The translations under genes were made by a program, and so were the position numbers. A DNA stretch of 64,000 nt, taken from Microbacterium horticulturae (GTDB lineage: Bacteria; Actinomycetota; Actinomycetes; Actinomycetales; Microbacteriaceae). The DNA is taken from contig NZ_CP119108.1 of NCBI RefSeq assembly GCF_029094505.1, forward strand, positions 2,232,001 to 2,296,000. Direction: 5' to 3'. The first letter of the stretch is position 1. Every line of letters starts with the position of its first letter. The notes under the pieces are model-generated. The model ran no database searches. It was given only the letters and a program-made list of their open reading frames with translations, and had not been told where the DNA came from. This document shows, one piece after another, positions 1 through 8,095 of this stretch.

Positions 1-984
1 CACTCCCACGCCCTGCACGAGCTCTTCGACATGGTCGGGCGCGTACGCGTTGACGATGGGCGCCGTGATGGCACGTTGTGCGAGCAGCCAGCCCACGGCG
101 ACGGCTGCGGTCGGCACGGCCAGCTCGATGCCGACCGCGTCGAGCGCCCGCAGCGTGCGCGCGCCACGACGATTCATGTTGCCGGCGATCTGCGAGCCGC
201 GCACCGAGCGGCCGACGTCACCGCGCGTGCGGTGCCGCCCCGACAGGTACCCGTGCTCAAGCGCGTGCGAGGGCGTGACGGCGATCCCCTGTGCACCGAC
301 GACGAGTCGCAGGTCATCGTCGAAGTCGCGGCGGCGCAGCACGTTGAAGGGCACGTCGATGACGGTGAGCCGCGGATATCCTGCGGACGAGAGGATGCGC
401 GCCTCGACCAGTTGCTCCGCGGTGAAGCCGTACGCGCCGATGCTGCGCGCCTTGCCCGACTCGACGAGCCACTCCGCGGTGGCGAGCGTGTCTTCCATCA
501 CGGCGACGCCGGCTGTGGCATCCACGTACAGAACGTCGATGCGATCGGTGTTCAGGCGAGTGAGGGATGCCTCGACCGCGCGTACCAGGTTGACCGGGTC
601 GGTTCCGGGGTTGTCGGGGTGACCGCCCACGCGAACGGCGAGAACGGTGTCGTCGCGGGTGCCACGCGTGCGCAGCCACTCGCCGATGATGTGCTCGCTA
701 CGGCCGCCGGTGAAACCATCGGCGGTGTGCAGCGCGTTGCCGCCGAGCTCGCAATACCGGTCGAGGATCTCATGGCTTGCTTCGAGGTCGACGTTCCAGC
801 CGAACTCTGCGCCTCCGAGCATCAGCGGGAAGACATCGATGCCGGTATCGCCCAAGCGCGTGCGCACGGCGGCGCCGACCGGGTCGCCCTGCACGGGGAT
901 GGGAGCCGACGGGTGCACCGGGAGCGGAGGCACCCGCCTGGTGACGGCGTTCGTCTGCTGCGCATCGGTGTCGGCGCGACTCAT
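1..984 (-). CDS. Aldo/keto reductase family protein with substituted catalytic tetrad (C-terminus beyond window)
   Basis: The frame is open from ATG 984 to the window edge (328 codons, no stop), so the C-terminus is missing. A Pro-rich N-terminal stretch of about 40 residues precedes the AKR barrel, recognised from LGDTGIDVFPLMLGG, GGRSEHIIGEWL and the GKARSIGAYGF strand. AKRs normally use an Asp-Tyr-Lys-His tetrad. Here the Asp position (normally DTA, here HTA) is His86, the Tyr is Phe91 (ADGF), the Lys is Arg118 (AVRVGG) and the His is Asp155 (LYVDA). The fold assignment is secure, but reductase activity is doubtful. A purine-rich stretch precedes the ATG. It lies downstream of pnp on the same strand, separated from it by the pnp terminator. 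Confidence 0.85.
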   Translation of the reverse strand, partial: MSRADTDAQQTNAVTRRVPPLPVHPSAPIPVQGDPVGAAVRTRLGDTGIDVFPLMLGGAEFGWNVDLEASHEILDRYCELGGNALHTADGFTGGRSEHIIGEWLRTRGTRDDTVLAVRVGGHPDNPGTDPVNLVRAVEASLTRLNTDRIDVLYVDATAGVAVMEDTLATAEWLVESGKARSIGAYGFTAEQLVEARILSSAGYPRLTVIDVPFNVLRRRDFDDDLRLVVGAQGIAVTPSHALEHGYLSGRHRTRGDVGRSVRGSQIAGNMNRRGARTLRALDAVGIELAVPTAAVAVGWLLAQRAITAPIVNAYAPDHVEELVQGVGV

Positions 985-1177
985 CCCTCACCCCCTCACG
1001 AATCGATGCGATCCGCGTGATCACTGTGCGCGCCCCCCGGCGCGTACTACGAGGGTAAGTCACGCGGTGTGACGATCAGCACCACTGAAGGCCATCAGAG
1101 TAAACATTCCGTAACGCTTTGTCGACATCCGCGCCCGCTGTCCCCCGTTCGGCGGACAAACGCGCCGTGACCCGGAC

Positions 1178-1215
1178 AAAAAGGATGCCCGCCCCCGGAG
1201 TGGGGACGGGCATCC
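1178..1215 (-). terminator. Intrinsic terminator of pnp
   Basis: A perfect 9-bp stem (GGATGCCCG at 1183-1191 with CGGGCATCC at 1207-1215) is extended inside by four C-G pairs across a bulge. On the minus strand it is followed by a five-T run (1178-1182). It lies 20 bp past the pnp stop. The stem is built from inverted copies of the GGATGCC motif that is common in this window. Confidence 0.85.
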
Positions 1216-1234
1216 GATCTCAGATCAGATCGAG

Positions 1235-3514
1235 TCAGCCTTCGGCAGGCCCCACCGGACCCTGGTTGGCGGCGTCGCGCCCCTCCTGGTCGGCGGCCTC
1301 TTCGAGGACGGGCTCCAGCGACAGCTTGCCGCGGTCGTCGATCTTCGTGATGCGCACCAGCATCTTCTTGCCGACCGACAGCACGTCGTCGACGTTCTCG
1401 ACGCGCTTCCCGCCGTTGATCTTGCGGATCTCGCTGATGTGCAGCAGGCCGTCCTTGCCGGGCAGCAGCGAGATGAACGCGCCGAACGTCGCGATCTTCA
1501 CGACGGTGCCGAGGAACTGCTCGCCGACCTCCGGGTTGGTGGGGTTGGCGATCGCGTTGACCTGGGCCCGCGCGGCCTCGGCCGACGGTCCGTCGACGGC
1601 GCCGATGTAGACGGTGCCGTCCTCCTCGATGGAGATGTCGGCGCCGGTCTCGTCCTGGATGCCGTTGATCGTCTTGCCCTTGGGGCCGATCAGCTCGCCG
1701 ATCTTGTCGACCGGGATCTGGACGCTGATCACACGCGGCGCGGTCGGAGCCATCTCGTCCGGGCCGTCGATGGCGGCGTTCAGGACGTTCAGGATCGTGA
1801 TGCGCGCGTCGTGCGCCTGCTTGAGCGCCGCCGACAGAACCTGCGACGGGATGCCGTCGAGCTTCGTGTCGAGCTGGATAGCGGTGACGAACTCGCTGGT
1901 GCCGGCGACCTTGAAGTCCATGTCACCGAGGGCGTCCTCGGCCCCCAGGATGTCGGTCAGGGCCGCGTAGCGGGTCTGGCCGTCGACGGTGTCGGAGACC
2001 AGGCCCATCGCGATGCCGGCGACCGGAGCGCGCAGCGGCACACCGGCGTTCAGCAGCGACAGGGTCGAGGCGCACACCGAGCCCATCGACGTCGAGCCGT
2101 TCGAGCCCAGCGCCTCCGAGACCTGACGGATCGCGTACGGGAACTCCTCGCGGCTCGGCAGCACCGGAACGAGCGCGCGCTCGGCCAGGAACCCGTGGCC
2201 GATCTCGCGACGCTTGGGGCTTCCGACCCGGCCGGTCTCACCGGTCGAGTAGGGCGGGAAGTTGTAGTGGTGGATGTAGCGCTTGTGCGTGACCGGCGAC
2301 AGCGAGTCGATCTGCTGCTCCATCTTCAGCATGTTCAGCGTCGTGACACCCATGATCTGGGTCTCGCCGCGCTGGAAGATGGCCGAGCCGTGCACGCGGG
2401 GCACGACCTGCACCTCGGCGTCGAGCGGACGGATGTCGGCAAGGCCACGTCCGTCGATGCGCACGCCCTCGGAGAGAATCCGACCGCGCACGATCTTCTT
2501 GGTGACGGCCTTGTAAGCGCCCGAGAACTCGGTCGCGGCGATCTCGGCCAGTTCACCGGCTTCGACGGCGGCAACGAGCTCACCCTTGACGCGCTCCTTG
2601 ATGGCGTCGTCGGCGTTCTGACGCTCGATCTTGTCGGCGATCTGGTAGACGCCGGCGAGCTCGTCGTAGGCGCGCTTCGCGACGAAGTCGTAGGTCTCCT
2701 GCGAGTAGGGCAGGAAGACCGGGTACACGCCCGGCTCCTTCGCGGTCTTCGCCGCCATCTCGGCCTGCGCCTGCACGAGCTGCTTGATGAAGGGCTTGGC
2801 GGCCTCCAGGCCCCCGGCCACGACCTCTTCGCTCGGCTTGGTGGCGCCGCCCTTGATAAGGTTCCAGCTGTGCTCGGTGGCTTCGGCCTCGACCATCATG
2901 ATCGCGACGTCGCCGTCGTCGAGCACGCGGCCGGCGACCACGAGGTCGAACACGGCGTCTTCGAGAAGCTGCGCGTTCGGGAACGCGACCCACTGGTCCT
3001 CATGCTCGCCGTGACCCGGGATGAGGGCCAGGCGGACACCGGCGATCGGGCCGGAGAACGGCAGACCCGAGATCTGCGTCGAGGCGGATGCGGCGTTGAT
3101 AGCGAGGGCGTCGTAGAACTCGCCCGGTGCGATCGAGAGGACGGTGATGACGATCTGGACCTCGTTGCGCAGGCCGTCGACGAACGACGGGCGCAGCGGG
3201 CGGTCGATCAGTCGGCACACGAGGATCGCGTCGGTGGACGGACGACCCTCGCGGCGGAAGAACGAGCCGGGAATCTTGCCGGCGGCGTACGAGCGCTCCT
3301 CGACGTCGACGGTCAGCGGGAAGAAGTCGAACCCTTCACGAGGGTGCTTGCCGGCGCTGGTCGCCGACAGCAGCATGGTGTCGTTGTCCAGGTAGGCGGC
3401 GACGGCGCCCTGCGCCTGCTGGGCAAGTCGTCCGGTTTCAAACCGGACGGTACGGGTGCCGAAGCGACCGTTGTCCAAAACGGCCTCGGCGGCGGTGATT
3501 TCAGGACCTTCCAA
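1235..3514 (-). CDS. pnp: Polyribonucleotide nucleotidyltransferase (PNPase)
   Basis: A 759-residue 3'-5' phosphorolytic exoribonuclease and RNA degradosome component. Two RNase PH-like repeats (from about residue 15 and from about 340) flank an alpha-helical region. A KH domain follows (about 595-655, with the IGPKGK loop), then an S1 domain (about 664-735). Length and domain order are normal for the family. The start is TTG at 3514, supported by an AAGGAG Shine-Dalgarno at 3522-3527 with 7-nt spacing. In many bacteria pnp directly follows rpsO. Here rpsO is on the same strand but 5.7 kb upstream, with five other genes and an orphan promoter region between, so pnp is probably expressed from its own leader (3515-3820). 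Confidence 0.98.
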   Translation of the reverse strand: MEGPEITAAEAVLDNGRFGTRTVRFETGRLAQQAQGAVAAYLDNDTMLLSATSAGKHPREGFDFFPLTVDVEERSYAAGKIPGSFFRREGRPSTDAILVCRLIDRPLRPSFVDGLRNEVQIVITVLSIAPGEFYDALAINAASASTQISGLPFSGPIAGVRLALIPGHGEHEDQWVAFPNAQLLEDAVFDLVVAGRVLDDGDVAIMMVEAEATEHSWNLIKGGATKPSEEVVAGGLEAAKPFIKQLVQAQAEMAAKTAKEPGVYPVFLPYSQETYDFVAKRAYDELAGVYQIADKIERQNADDAIKERVKGELVAAVEAGELAEIAATEFSGAYKAVTKKIVRGRILSEGVRIDGRGLADIRPLDAEVQVVPRVHGSAIFQRGETQIMGVTTLNMLKMEQQIDSLSPVTHKRYIHHYNFPPYSTGETGRVGSPKRREIGHGFLAERALVPVLPSREEFPYAIRQVSEALGSNGSTSMGSVCASTLSLLNAGVPLRAPVAGIAMGLVSDTVDGQTRYAALTDILGAEDALGDMDFKVAGTSEFVTAIQLDTKLDGIPSQVLSAALKQAHDARITILNVLNAAIDGPDEMAPTAPRVISVQIPVDKIGELIGPKGKTINGIQDETGADISIEEDGTVYIGAVDGPSAEAARAQVNAIANPTNPEVGEQFLGTVVKIATFGAFISLLPGKDGLLHISEIRKINGGKRVENVDDVLSVGKKMLVRITKIDDRGKLSLEPVLEEAADQEGRDAANQGPVGPAEG

Positions 3515-3607
3515 GAGGTCTCTCCTTCTTTGTTTAGACTCGTCCGCGCGTCTCGCGGGCGAGTGGTTGCGAAGGAGCAGAAGCAGGCAGATATGAGCGC
3601 GCGCCGA

Positions 3608-3625
3608 CGTCGTGCATGCACGACG
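3608..3625. repeat. 18-bp perfect palindrome in the pnp leader region
   Basis: CGTCGTGCATGCACGACG reads identically on both strands. It lies about 95 bp upstream of the pnp start codon. As DNA it could be a dimeric regulator site. As RNA it could form a 6-7 bp stem-loop. Confidence 0.6.
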
Positions 3626-3783
3626 ACATCGCGTAGGCCGCTTGCGCTGGTCACCAGTAGAAGATCACCCTCGAGTCGAGAGGAACCCACCACAGGGGAC
3701 CAGCTTCCTGCCCGCCTGCTCCATGAGCTCAGTATTCAATTGAGCGGATGCCACAAGGCAGCCTTCACGAGCTTATCAGGGCA

Positions 3784-3813
3784 TTGCCCGATATCGCGGA
3801 TCGCGCGTAGCCT
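3784..3813 (+). promoter_or_regulatory. Leaderless promoter of the lysozyme-like gene
   Basis: TTGCCC (3784-3789), an 18-bp spacer and TAGCCT (3808-3813), with only 7 nt between the -10 box and ATG 3821. There is no Shine-Dalgarno, so transcription should start at or next to the ATG. Confidence 0.6.
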
Positions 3814-3820
3814 GTTCTGC

Positions 3821-5023
3821 ATGCCCATCGCTGGATGGCGCGCCCTCTCCCGTCTGGTGACGAGCGCGACCGTCGCCGCGGCGGTGATGCTGCTGGCACC
3901 GTCGGTGGCGGGCGCGGCGCGCGCGGGCGAGGAGACGCCGCCGCCGACAGCACCGGGATACCCCACCTGGGCTGAAGTGCAGGCGGCACGCGACAGTACC
4001 GAGGCGACGGCGACGGAGATCGCTCAGGTCGACGACGCGCTGACCGCCGCTCTGGATGCCGCTGCCACGGCGTCACAGAAGGCGGTCACCGCCCAGGCCG
4101 CTGCACAGAAGGCCCAAGCCGCCAGCGAGGCCGCCGGCCACCGAGCGGATTCACTCACCGCCCGCGCCGACGCGGCGGCCGCCAGATCGCGGCGCAGCAC
4201 CGCCACCATCGCCGAACTCGCGCGCACGCTCGCGGCGGCCGAAGGTCAGCAGGGGTTCACCGTGCAACTCCTCGCCTCCGACGACCCGGACGAGCTGCTC
4301 GCGCGGCTGAACGCACTGTCGAACCTGACCGGCTGGTGGCACGACGCCGCCGCCACGGCCCGCGCCGACGAAGAGACGGCGGCCTCGCTTCGCGACCGCG
4401 CCCTCGCCGCCCAGGCCCAGCGAAAGCGTCTCGCCGACGAGGCGGATCGAGCCGCCAGGGCGGCGGCGACGGCCGCCGACGAGGCCAACGCCCTCGCGGC
4501 GCAGCTGCAGCAGAACATCGACACGCTGTACGCCCAACTCGCGGTTCTCCAGGATTCCACCGCGGCAACCGAGCGCCGATACGACATCGGCGTGCGCGTC
4601 GCCGCGCAAGCGCCCGATCAGCAGAACCGGCGCGAGAAGGCGGCCTCGAACGAGGAGTCGGCCGCGGCCCCCGCCTCCGTCGGAACCGCCACGCCGCTCG
4701 GCGGCGCCCTCTCCCCCTCCGAGGCACGGGCGTATGCGCAGCGCGCGATCCGCACATACGGCTGGGGCGACGCGCAGTACGTCTGCCTCGTGAAACTGTG
4801 GAACATGGAGTCGGGGTGGCGCTGGAACGCGCTGAATCCATACAGCGGCGCGTATGGGATTCCGCAGGCACTGCCGGCGCGCAAGCTGGCCGCGGCCGGC
4901 GCCGACTGGCGCACGAACGCCGCGACCCAGATCCAGTGGGGCCTCGCCTACATCTCCGACCGCTACGGCACGCCGTGCGGAGCATGGCGTCATGAGATGA
5001 GTCACGACCCGCACTGGTACTGA
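3821..5023 (+). CDS. Secreted coiled-coil protein with C-terminal lysozyme/transglycosylase-like domain
   Basis: 400 residues. The N-terminus has a basic stretch and hydrophobic core ending near an Ala-rich cleavage site (about residues 1-33), so the protein is predicted secreted. Residues about 45-265 are an Ala/Gln/Arg-rich coiled coil resembling the hinge region of cell-wall hydrolases. After a low-complexity linker, the C-terminal ~90 residues resemble the actinobacterial lysozyme-like fold (WNMESGWRWNA, then SGAYGIPQALP), with Glu330 as the likely catalytic acid. A role in peptidoglycan cleavage is inferred. The start is set by the leaderless promoter. Longer open frame upstream is antisense to pnp and was discarded. 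Confidence 0.85.
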   Translation: MPIAGWRALSRLVTSATVAAAVMLLAPSVAGAARAGEETPPPTAPGYPTWAEVQAARDSTEATATEIAQVDDALTAALDAAATASQKAVTAQAAAQKAQAASEAAGHRADSLTARADAAAARSRRSTATIAELARTLAAAEGQQGFTVQLLASDDPDELLARLNALSNLTGWWHDAAATARADEETAASLRDRALAAQAQRKRLADEADRAARAAATAADEANALAAQLQQNIDTLYAQLAVLQDSTAATERRYDIGVRVAAQAPDQQNRREKAASNEESAAAPASVGTATPLGGALSPSEARAYAQRAIRTYGWGDAQYVCLVKLWNMESGWRWNALNPYSGAYGIPQALPARKLAAAGADWRTNAATQIQWGLAYISDRYGTPCGAWRHEMSHDPHWY

Positions 5024-5060
5024 CGACACACCCGCCGTGTCGAACCCGCCTCGTGATGGG

Positions 5061-5072
5061 TACGCTGAAGAC
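5061..5072 (+). promoter_or_regulatory. Leaderless -10 box of the DUF5302 gene
   Basis: TACGCT at 5061-5066 is followed by 6 nt and then ATG 5073. No clear -35 is visible. Confidence 0.45.
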
Positions 5073-5255
5073 ATGAGCAACGACGAGAACCCGGGTGCGG
5101 CATCCGACGAGATGAAGCGCAAGTTCCGCGAGGCGCTCGACAAGAAGAGCGCGCACCAGCGCGACGGGCAGTCACATCTCGATGGACAGGGCGCCGTGAA
5201 CGAGCCGCACGGCCGGGCCGGGCACAAGCGGGAGTTCCGCCGCAAGAGCGGGTGA
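5073..5255 (+). CDS. DUF5302 family small protein
   Basis: 60 residues, acidic at the N-terminus and basic at the C-terminus (KRKFREAL near the start, REFRRKSG at the end). This is the pattern of the uncharacterised actinobacterial DUF5302 family, which is of similar size. No membrane segment or catalytic motif is visible and the function is unknown. ATG 5073 was chosen because a -10 box lies 6 nt upstream; an upstream GTG would overlap that promoter. Confidence 0.8.
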   Translation: MSNDENPGAASDEMKRKFREALDKKSAHQRDGQSHLDGQGAVNEPHGRAGHKREFRRKSG

Positions 5256-5273
5256 GCTGACTCTGACCCGCCG

Positions 5274-6038
5274 TCACCGCGCGAGTGCGAGCGTCCGACG
5301 CGCGGCATCCACCAGTTCCGCACCGTAGGCCGGTCCGTGACCGACCGCGTGCACAGCCAGCGGATGCAGCTGGTGCACGGGCACTCGGTCACGCCACCCT
5401 GCCCTCAGCGGGTGAGCCCGCTCATATGCACCGACGATGATGTCGAGGTGCGGACAGCCGAACAGGTCGAGCATGGCGAGATCCGTCTCACGATGCCCGC
5501 CATGGGCTGCCGGATCGATGAGCACCACGCCCTCGGGTGACCACAGCACGTTGCCGTTCCACAAATCGCCGTGGATGCGCGCGGGCGGCTCGTCGTCGTC
5601 GAAGGCGCCCGCGGCGATGACGTCGCACGCCTGCTCGACGACAGTCGCGTCGGCAGGAGTCAGGTTGCCGGCCTCGACCGCCGGCGCCACAAACGCCCGG
5701 ACTCGCTGCTCGGCGTAGAAAGCACCCCAGTTCTTCTCGGGGCGGCACGACTGCTGCAGGCGTCCGATGAAGACAGGCCCATCCCAGCCGTCGGGCTTCG
5801 CACCGAAGGCGGCGGCGCCGGCGTCGTGCATGATGGCGAGGGCTTCGCCGAAGGATGCCGCGGCCGCAGCATCCACTCTCCCGGTCTCAATGCGCTCGAG
5901 GACGATGCGGCCTGGCGAGACCTCGATGACCCGGGCGATACGAGCGCCTCTTGCGGCAGCCAGCCAGCGCAGCCCCGCCGCCTCGGCCTCGAAGAAGCGA
6001 GCCGGGGCGCCAGGGCGCGTCTTGACGACCGGGTTCAC
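5274..6038 (-). CDS. Fructosamine kinase family protein
   Basis: 254 residues of the FN3K / aminoglycoside-phosphotransferase-like fold. The Brenner-type catalytic loop HGDLWNGN is followed by the metal-binding IDPAAHGGHRETDLAM motif, both hallmarks of fructosamine-3-kinases, which phosphorylate ketoamine (Amadori) adducts so that they fall off proteins or metabolites. Slightly shorter than the usual ~290 residues. GTG 6038 begins 3 bp past the stop of the FMN reductase gene, making it the third cistron of a flavin-enzyme operon. The true substrate is unknown. Confidence 0.88.
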   Translation of the reverse strand: MNPVVKTRPGAPARFFEAEAAGLRWLAAARGARIARVIEVSPGRIVLERIETGRVDAAAAASFGEALAIMHDAGAAAFGAKPDGWDGPVFIGRLQQSCRPEKNWGAFYAEQRVRAFVAPAVEAGNLTPADATVVEQACDVIAAGAFDDDEPPARIHGDLWNGNVLWSPEGVVLIDPAAHGGHRETDLAMLDLFGCPHLDIIVGAYERAHPLRAGWRDRVPVHQLHPLAVHAVGHGPAYGAELVDAARRTLALAR

Positions 6039-6041
6039 GGA

Positions 6042-6689
6042 TCAGTTCCCCGCGAAGCCGCCGAGCAGGTGGTCGAACGAGCTGCCCCCGCGCAGGTAGT
6101 TCTCCGGGTCGAACGGGTCGGAGTTCGAGGCGGGTTCCCGCCGTGCGACGGCGTCGGCGAGTTCGGCCGCGCCCTTCTCGATGCGCTCGCCCAACGTCGC
6201 GACCTGGTCGCCGGCACTCCCCCAGTCGTCGCTCGCGGCGAACACGCCCGTCGAGACGGCGTCCGCGTGCAGGTACGCGAACAGCGGTCGGATGGCGTAG
6301 TCGATCGCCAACGAGTGCCGGGGCGTGCCGGCCGTCGCACCGATGAGCACCGGCTTGCCGATCAATGCGTCCTTGTCGAGCACGTCGATGAACGACTTGA
6401 ACAGCCCGGAATAGCTCGTCGAGAAGATCGGCGTCACCACGATCAGGGCATCGGCCGACACGACGGTGTTGATCATCGACTCGAGTTCGGCGCCGGCGAA
6501 CCCGGTGAGCATGTTGTTCGTGATGTCGTGCGCGGCGTCACGCAGCTCGAAGGTGTCGACGGTCGCGGTGATCCCGCGCTCATCCAGGTGCTTCACGACC
6601 GCCGCCGAGAGGCGATCGGCCAGCATCCGTGTCGACGACGGGGTTGACAGCCCCGCGGCGACGACGGCGACGCGCCGGGCGGCGCTCAT
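6042..6689 (-). CDS. NADPH-dependent FMN reductase, CE1759 family
   Basis: 215 residues with a flavodoxin-like fold (VAVVAAGLSTPSSTRMLAD phosphate-binding loop; TPIFSTSYSGLFKSFIDVL, typical of the FMN_red family). It should supply reduced FMN to the monooxygenase encoded just upstream; the two stop/start codons overlap as ATGA (6686-6689). CE1758 and CE1759 of Corynebacterium efficiens define this reductase/monooxygenase pair. The C-terminal ~35 residues are polar and probably disordered. Confidence 0.92.
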   Translation of the reverse strand: MSAARRVAVVAAGLSTPSSTRMLADRLSAAVVKHLDERGITATVDTFELRDAAHDITNNMLTGFAGAELESMINTVVSADALIVVTPIFSTSYSGLFKSFIDVLDKDALIGKPVLIGATAGTPRHSLAIDYAIRPLFAYLHADAVSTGVFAASDDWGSAGDQVATLGERIEKGAAELADAVARREPASNSDPFDPENYLRGGSSFDHLLGGFAGN

Positions 6690-7942
6690 CGCGCACCGCC
6701 CAAGCCGAACGCGGCTCCCTGCGGCGTCGGAGTGTCCTGATAGGGCGAACCGCCGGTCACGTTGTCGCCGCGGTTGGCGTTCGGGCGGGGCTGGCGCACC
6801 GGCCCGTCGCCGTACGCGGTCTTCACGAGCCCGGCGTGGGTCGGGGCGTCGGGAACGGTCGCGGGCCGGTTCTTCGCGAGCTCCTTGCGCAGCACCGGGA
6901 CGACCTCGCCGCCGAGGATGTCGATCTGCTCGAGCACGGTCTTCAGAGGCAGGCCGGAGTGATCCATGAGGAACAGCTGGCGCTGGTAGTCGCCGAAGAG
7001 GTCGCGCATACCCGCGTACCGGTCGATGACCTGCTGCGGCGAGCCGACCGTCAGCGGCGTCATCTTCGTGAAGTCCTCCATGGACGGGCCGTGGCCGTAC
7101 ACGGGCGCGTTGTCGAAGTAGGGGCGGAACTCATTGATCGCGTCCTGCGAGTTCTTGCGCATGAACGCCTGACCGCCCAAGCCCACGATGGCCGTCTCCG
7201 GATCGCCGTGACCGTAGTGCGCCCAGCGTTGGCGGTACAGCTCGATGAGGCGCTGGTAATGCTCGGCAGGCCAGAAGATGTTGTTCGCGAAGAAGCCGTC
7301 ACCGTAGTACGCTGCCTGCTCGGCGATCTCGGGCGTGCGGATCGACCCGTGCCAGACGAACGGCGGCACGCCGTCGAGCGGGCGGGGCGTGGAGGTGAAG
7401 CCCTGCACCGGGGTGCGGAACTTGCCGTCCCAGTCCACGATGTCTTCACGCCACAGCTTGTGCAGCAGGGCGTAGTTCTCGATGGCCAGGGGCAGACCCT
7501 GCCGGATGTCTTTGCCGAACCACGGGTACACCGGGCCGGTGTTGCCGCGGCCCAGCATGAGGTCGGCGCGGCCGCCGGAGACGTGCTGGAGCACCGCGAA
7601 GTCTTCGGCGATCTTCACCGGGTCGTTCGTCGTGATGAGGGTCGTCGCCGTCGAGACAATGAGGCGCTCGGTCTGCGCGGCGATGTAGGCGAGGGTGGTC
7701 GTCGGCGACGACGACCAGAACGGCGGGTTGTGGTGCTCGCCGATCGCGAACACGTCGAGGCCTACCTCTTCGGCGTGCTTGGCGATGGTCAGGGTCGCCT
7801 GGATGCGCTCCGCCTCGCTCGGCGTCACGCCGGTGGTGGGGTCCTGCGTGATGTCGCTCACGGAGAAGAGGCCGAACTGCATCTGGCCGGCCGCGTCTGT
7901 CTCACTCACGTCGTCTGCTCGCTTTCCGGATGCTCGTGACAT
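6686..7942 (-). CDS. LLM-class FMN-dependent monooxygenase, CE1758 family
   Basis: 418 residues of the bacterial luciferase-like TIM barrel: MQFGLFSVSD first strand, AIGEHHNPPFWSSSP, GRADLMLGRGNTGP, and AYYGDGFFANNIFWPAEHY. The C-terminal ~70 residues are Gly/Pro/Asn-rich, beyond the barrel. It is expected to oxidise an unidentified substrate with FMNH2 from the reductase encoded immediately downstream. ATG 7942 is used; a GTG about 11 codons in, or the MQFG methionine at codon 21, are alternatives because no strong Shine-Dalgarno is visible. It diverges from the oxygenase gene at 8096, and a dyad lies between them. Confidence 0.9.
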   Translation of the reverse strand: MSRASGKRADDVSETDAAGQMQFGLFSVSDITQDPTTGVTPSEAERIQATLTIAKHAEEVGLDVFAIGEHHNPPFWSSSPTTTLAYIAAQTERLIVSTATTLITTNDPVKIAEDFAVLQHVSGGRADLMLGRGNTGPVYPWFGKDIRQGLPLAIENYALLHKLWREDIVDWDGKFRTPVQGFTSTPRPLDGVPPFVWHGSIRTPEIAEQAAYYGDGFFANNIFWPAEHYQRLIELYRQRWAHYGHGDPETAIVGLGGQAFMRKNSQDAINEFRPYFDNAPVYGHGPSMEDFTKMTPLTVGSPQQVIDRYAGMRDLFGDYQRQLFLMDHSGLPLKTVLEQIDILGGEVVPVLRKELAKNRPATVPDAPTHAGLVKTAYGDGPVRQPRPNANRGDNVTGGSPYQDTPTPQGAAFGLGGAR

Positions 7943-7953
7943 CCGTTTCTATT

Positions 7954-7969
7954 CAAGTGAATGCACTTG
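7954..7969. promoter_or_regulatory. Candidate operator dyad between the flavin operon and the oxygenase gene
   Basis: CAAGTG (7954-7959) and CACTTG (7964-7969) form an inverted repeat around AATG in an AT-richer patch, 12 bp from the monooxygenase start. The size and symmetry suit a MarR/TetR-type dimer, but no regulator gene is adjacent. Confidence 0.45.
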
Positions 7970-8083
7970 GTGAAACGCACGCGAAGCCAGGTTATTCCCG
8001 GATGATGGATGCCACATGGGTAACACGGCGTCACGGCGTGGTCATCTGCGGCAACACACGGGCACAGGACTGCGGCATCCGTC

Positions 8084-8095
8084 TACCGTCATCCC
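8084..8095 (+). promoter_or_regulatory. Leaderless -10 box of the oxygenase gene
   Basis: TACCGT at 8084-8089, then 6 nt, then ATG 8096. No Shine-Dalgarno is present. Confidence 0.5.

Larger units (their letters stand above)
3515..3820. other. Divergent intergenic region: pnp leader and lysozyme-like gene promoter
   Basis: This 306-bp gap separates two divergent genes and holds no convincing ORF. On the pnp side it carries the Shine-Dalgarno, a GC-rich hairpin around 3540-3565 (one G-U pair) and an exact 18-bp palindrome at 3608-3625. On the other side lies a leaderless promoter at 3784-3813. PNPase leaders are structured and autoregulated in Escherichia coli. Whether the hairpins here have that role is inference. 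Confidence 0.6.

Noticed and set aside
1439..3820. Very long plus-strand open frame antisense to pnp, joined in frame to the lysozyme-like gene
   Set aside because: It is the high-GC shadow of pnp. Composition is Arg/Asp/Leu-biased without domains. A good promoter lies directly before ATG 3821.
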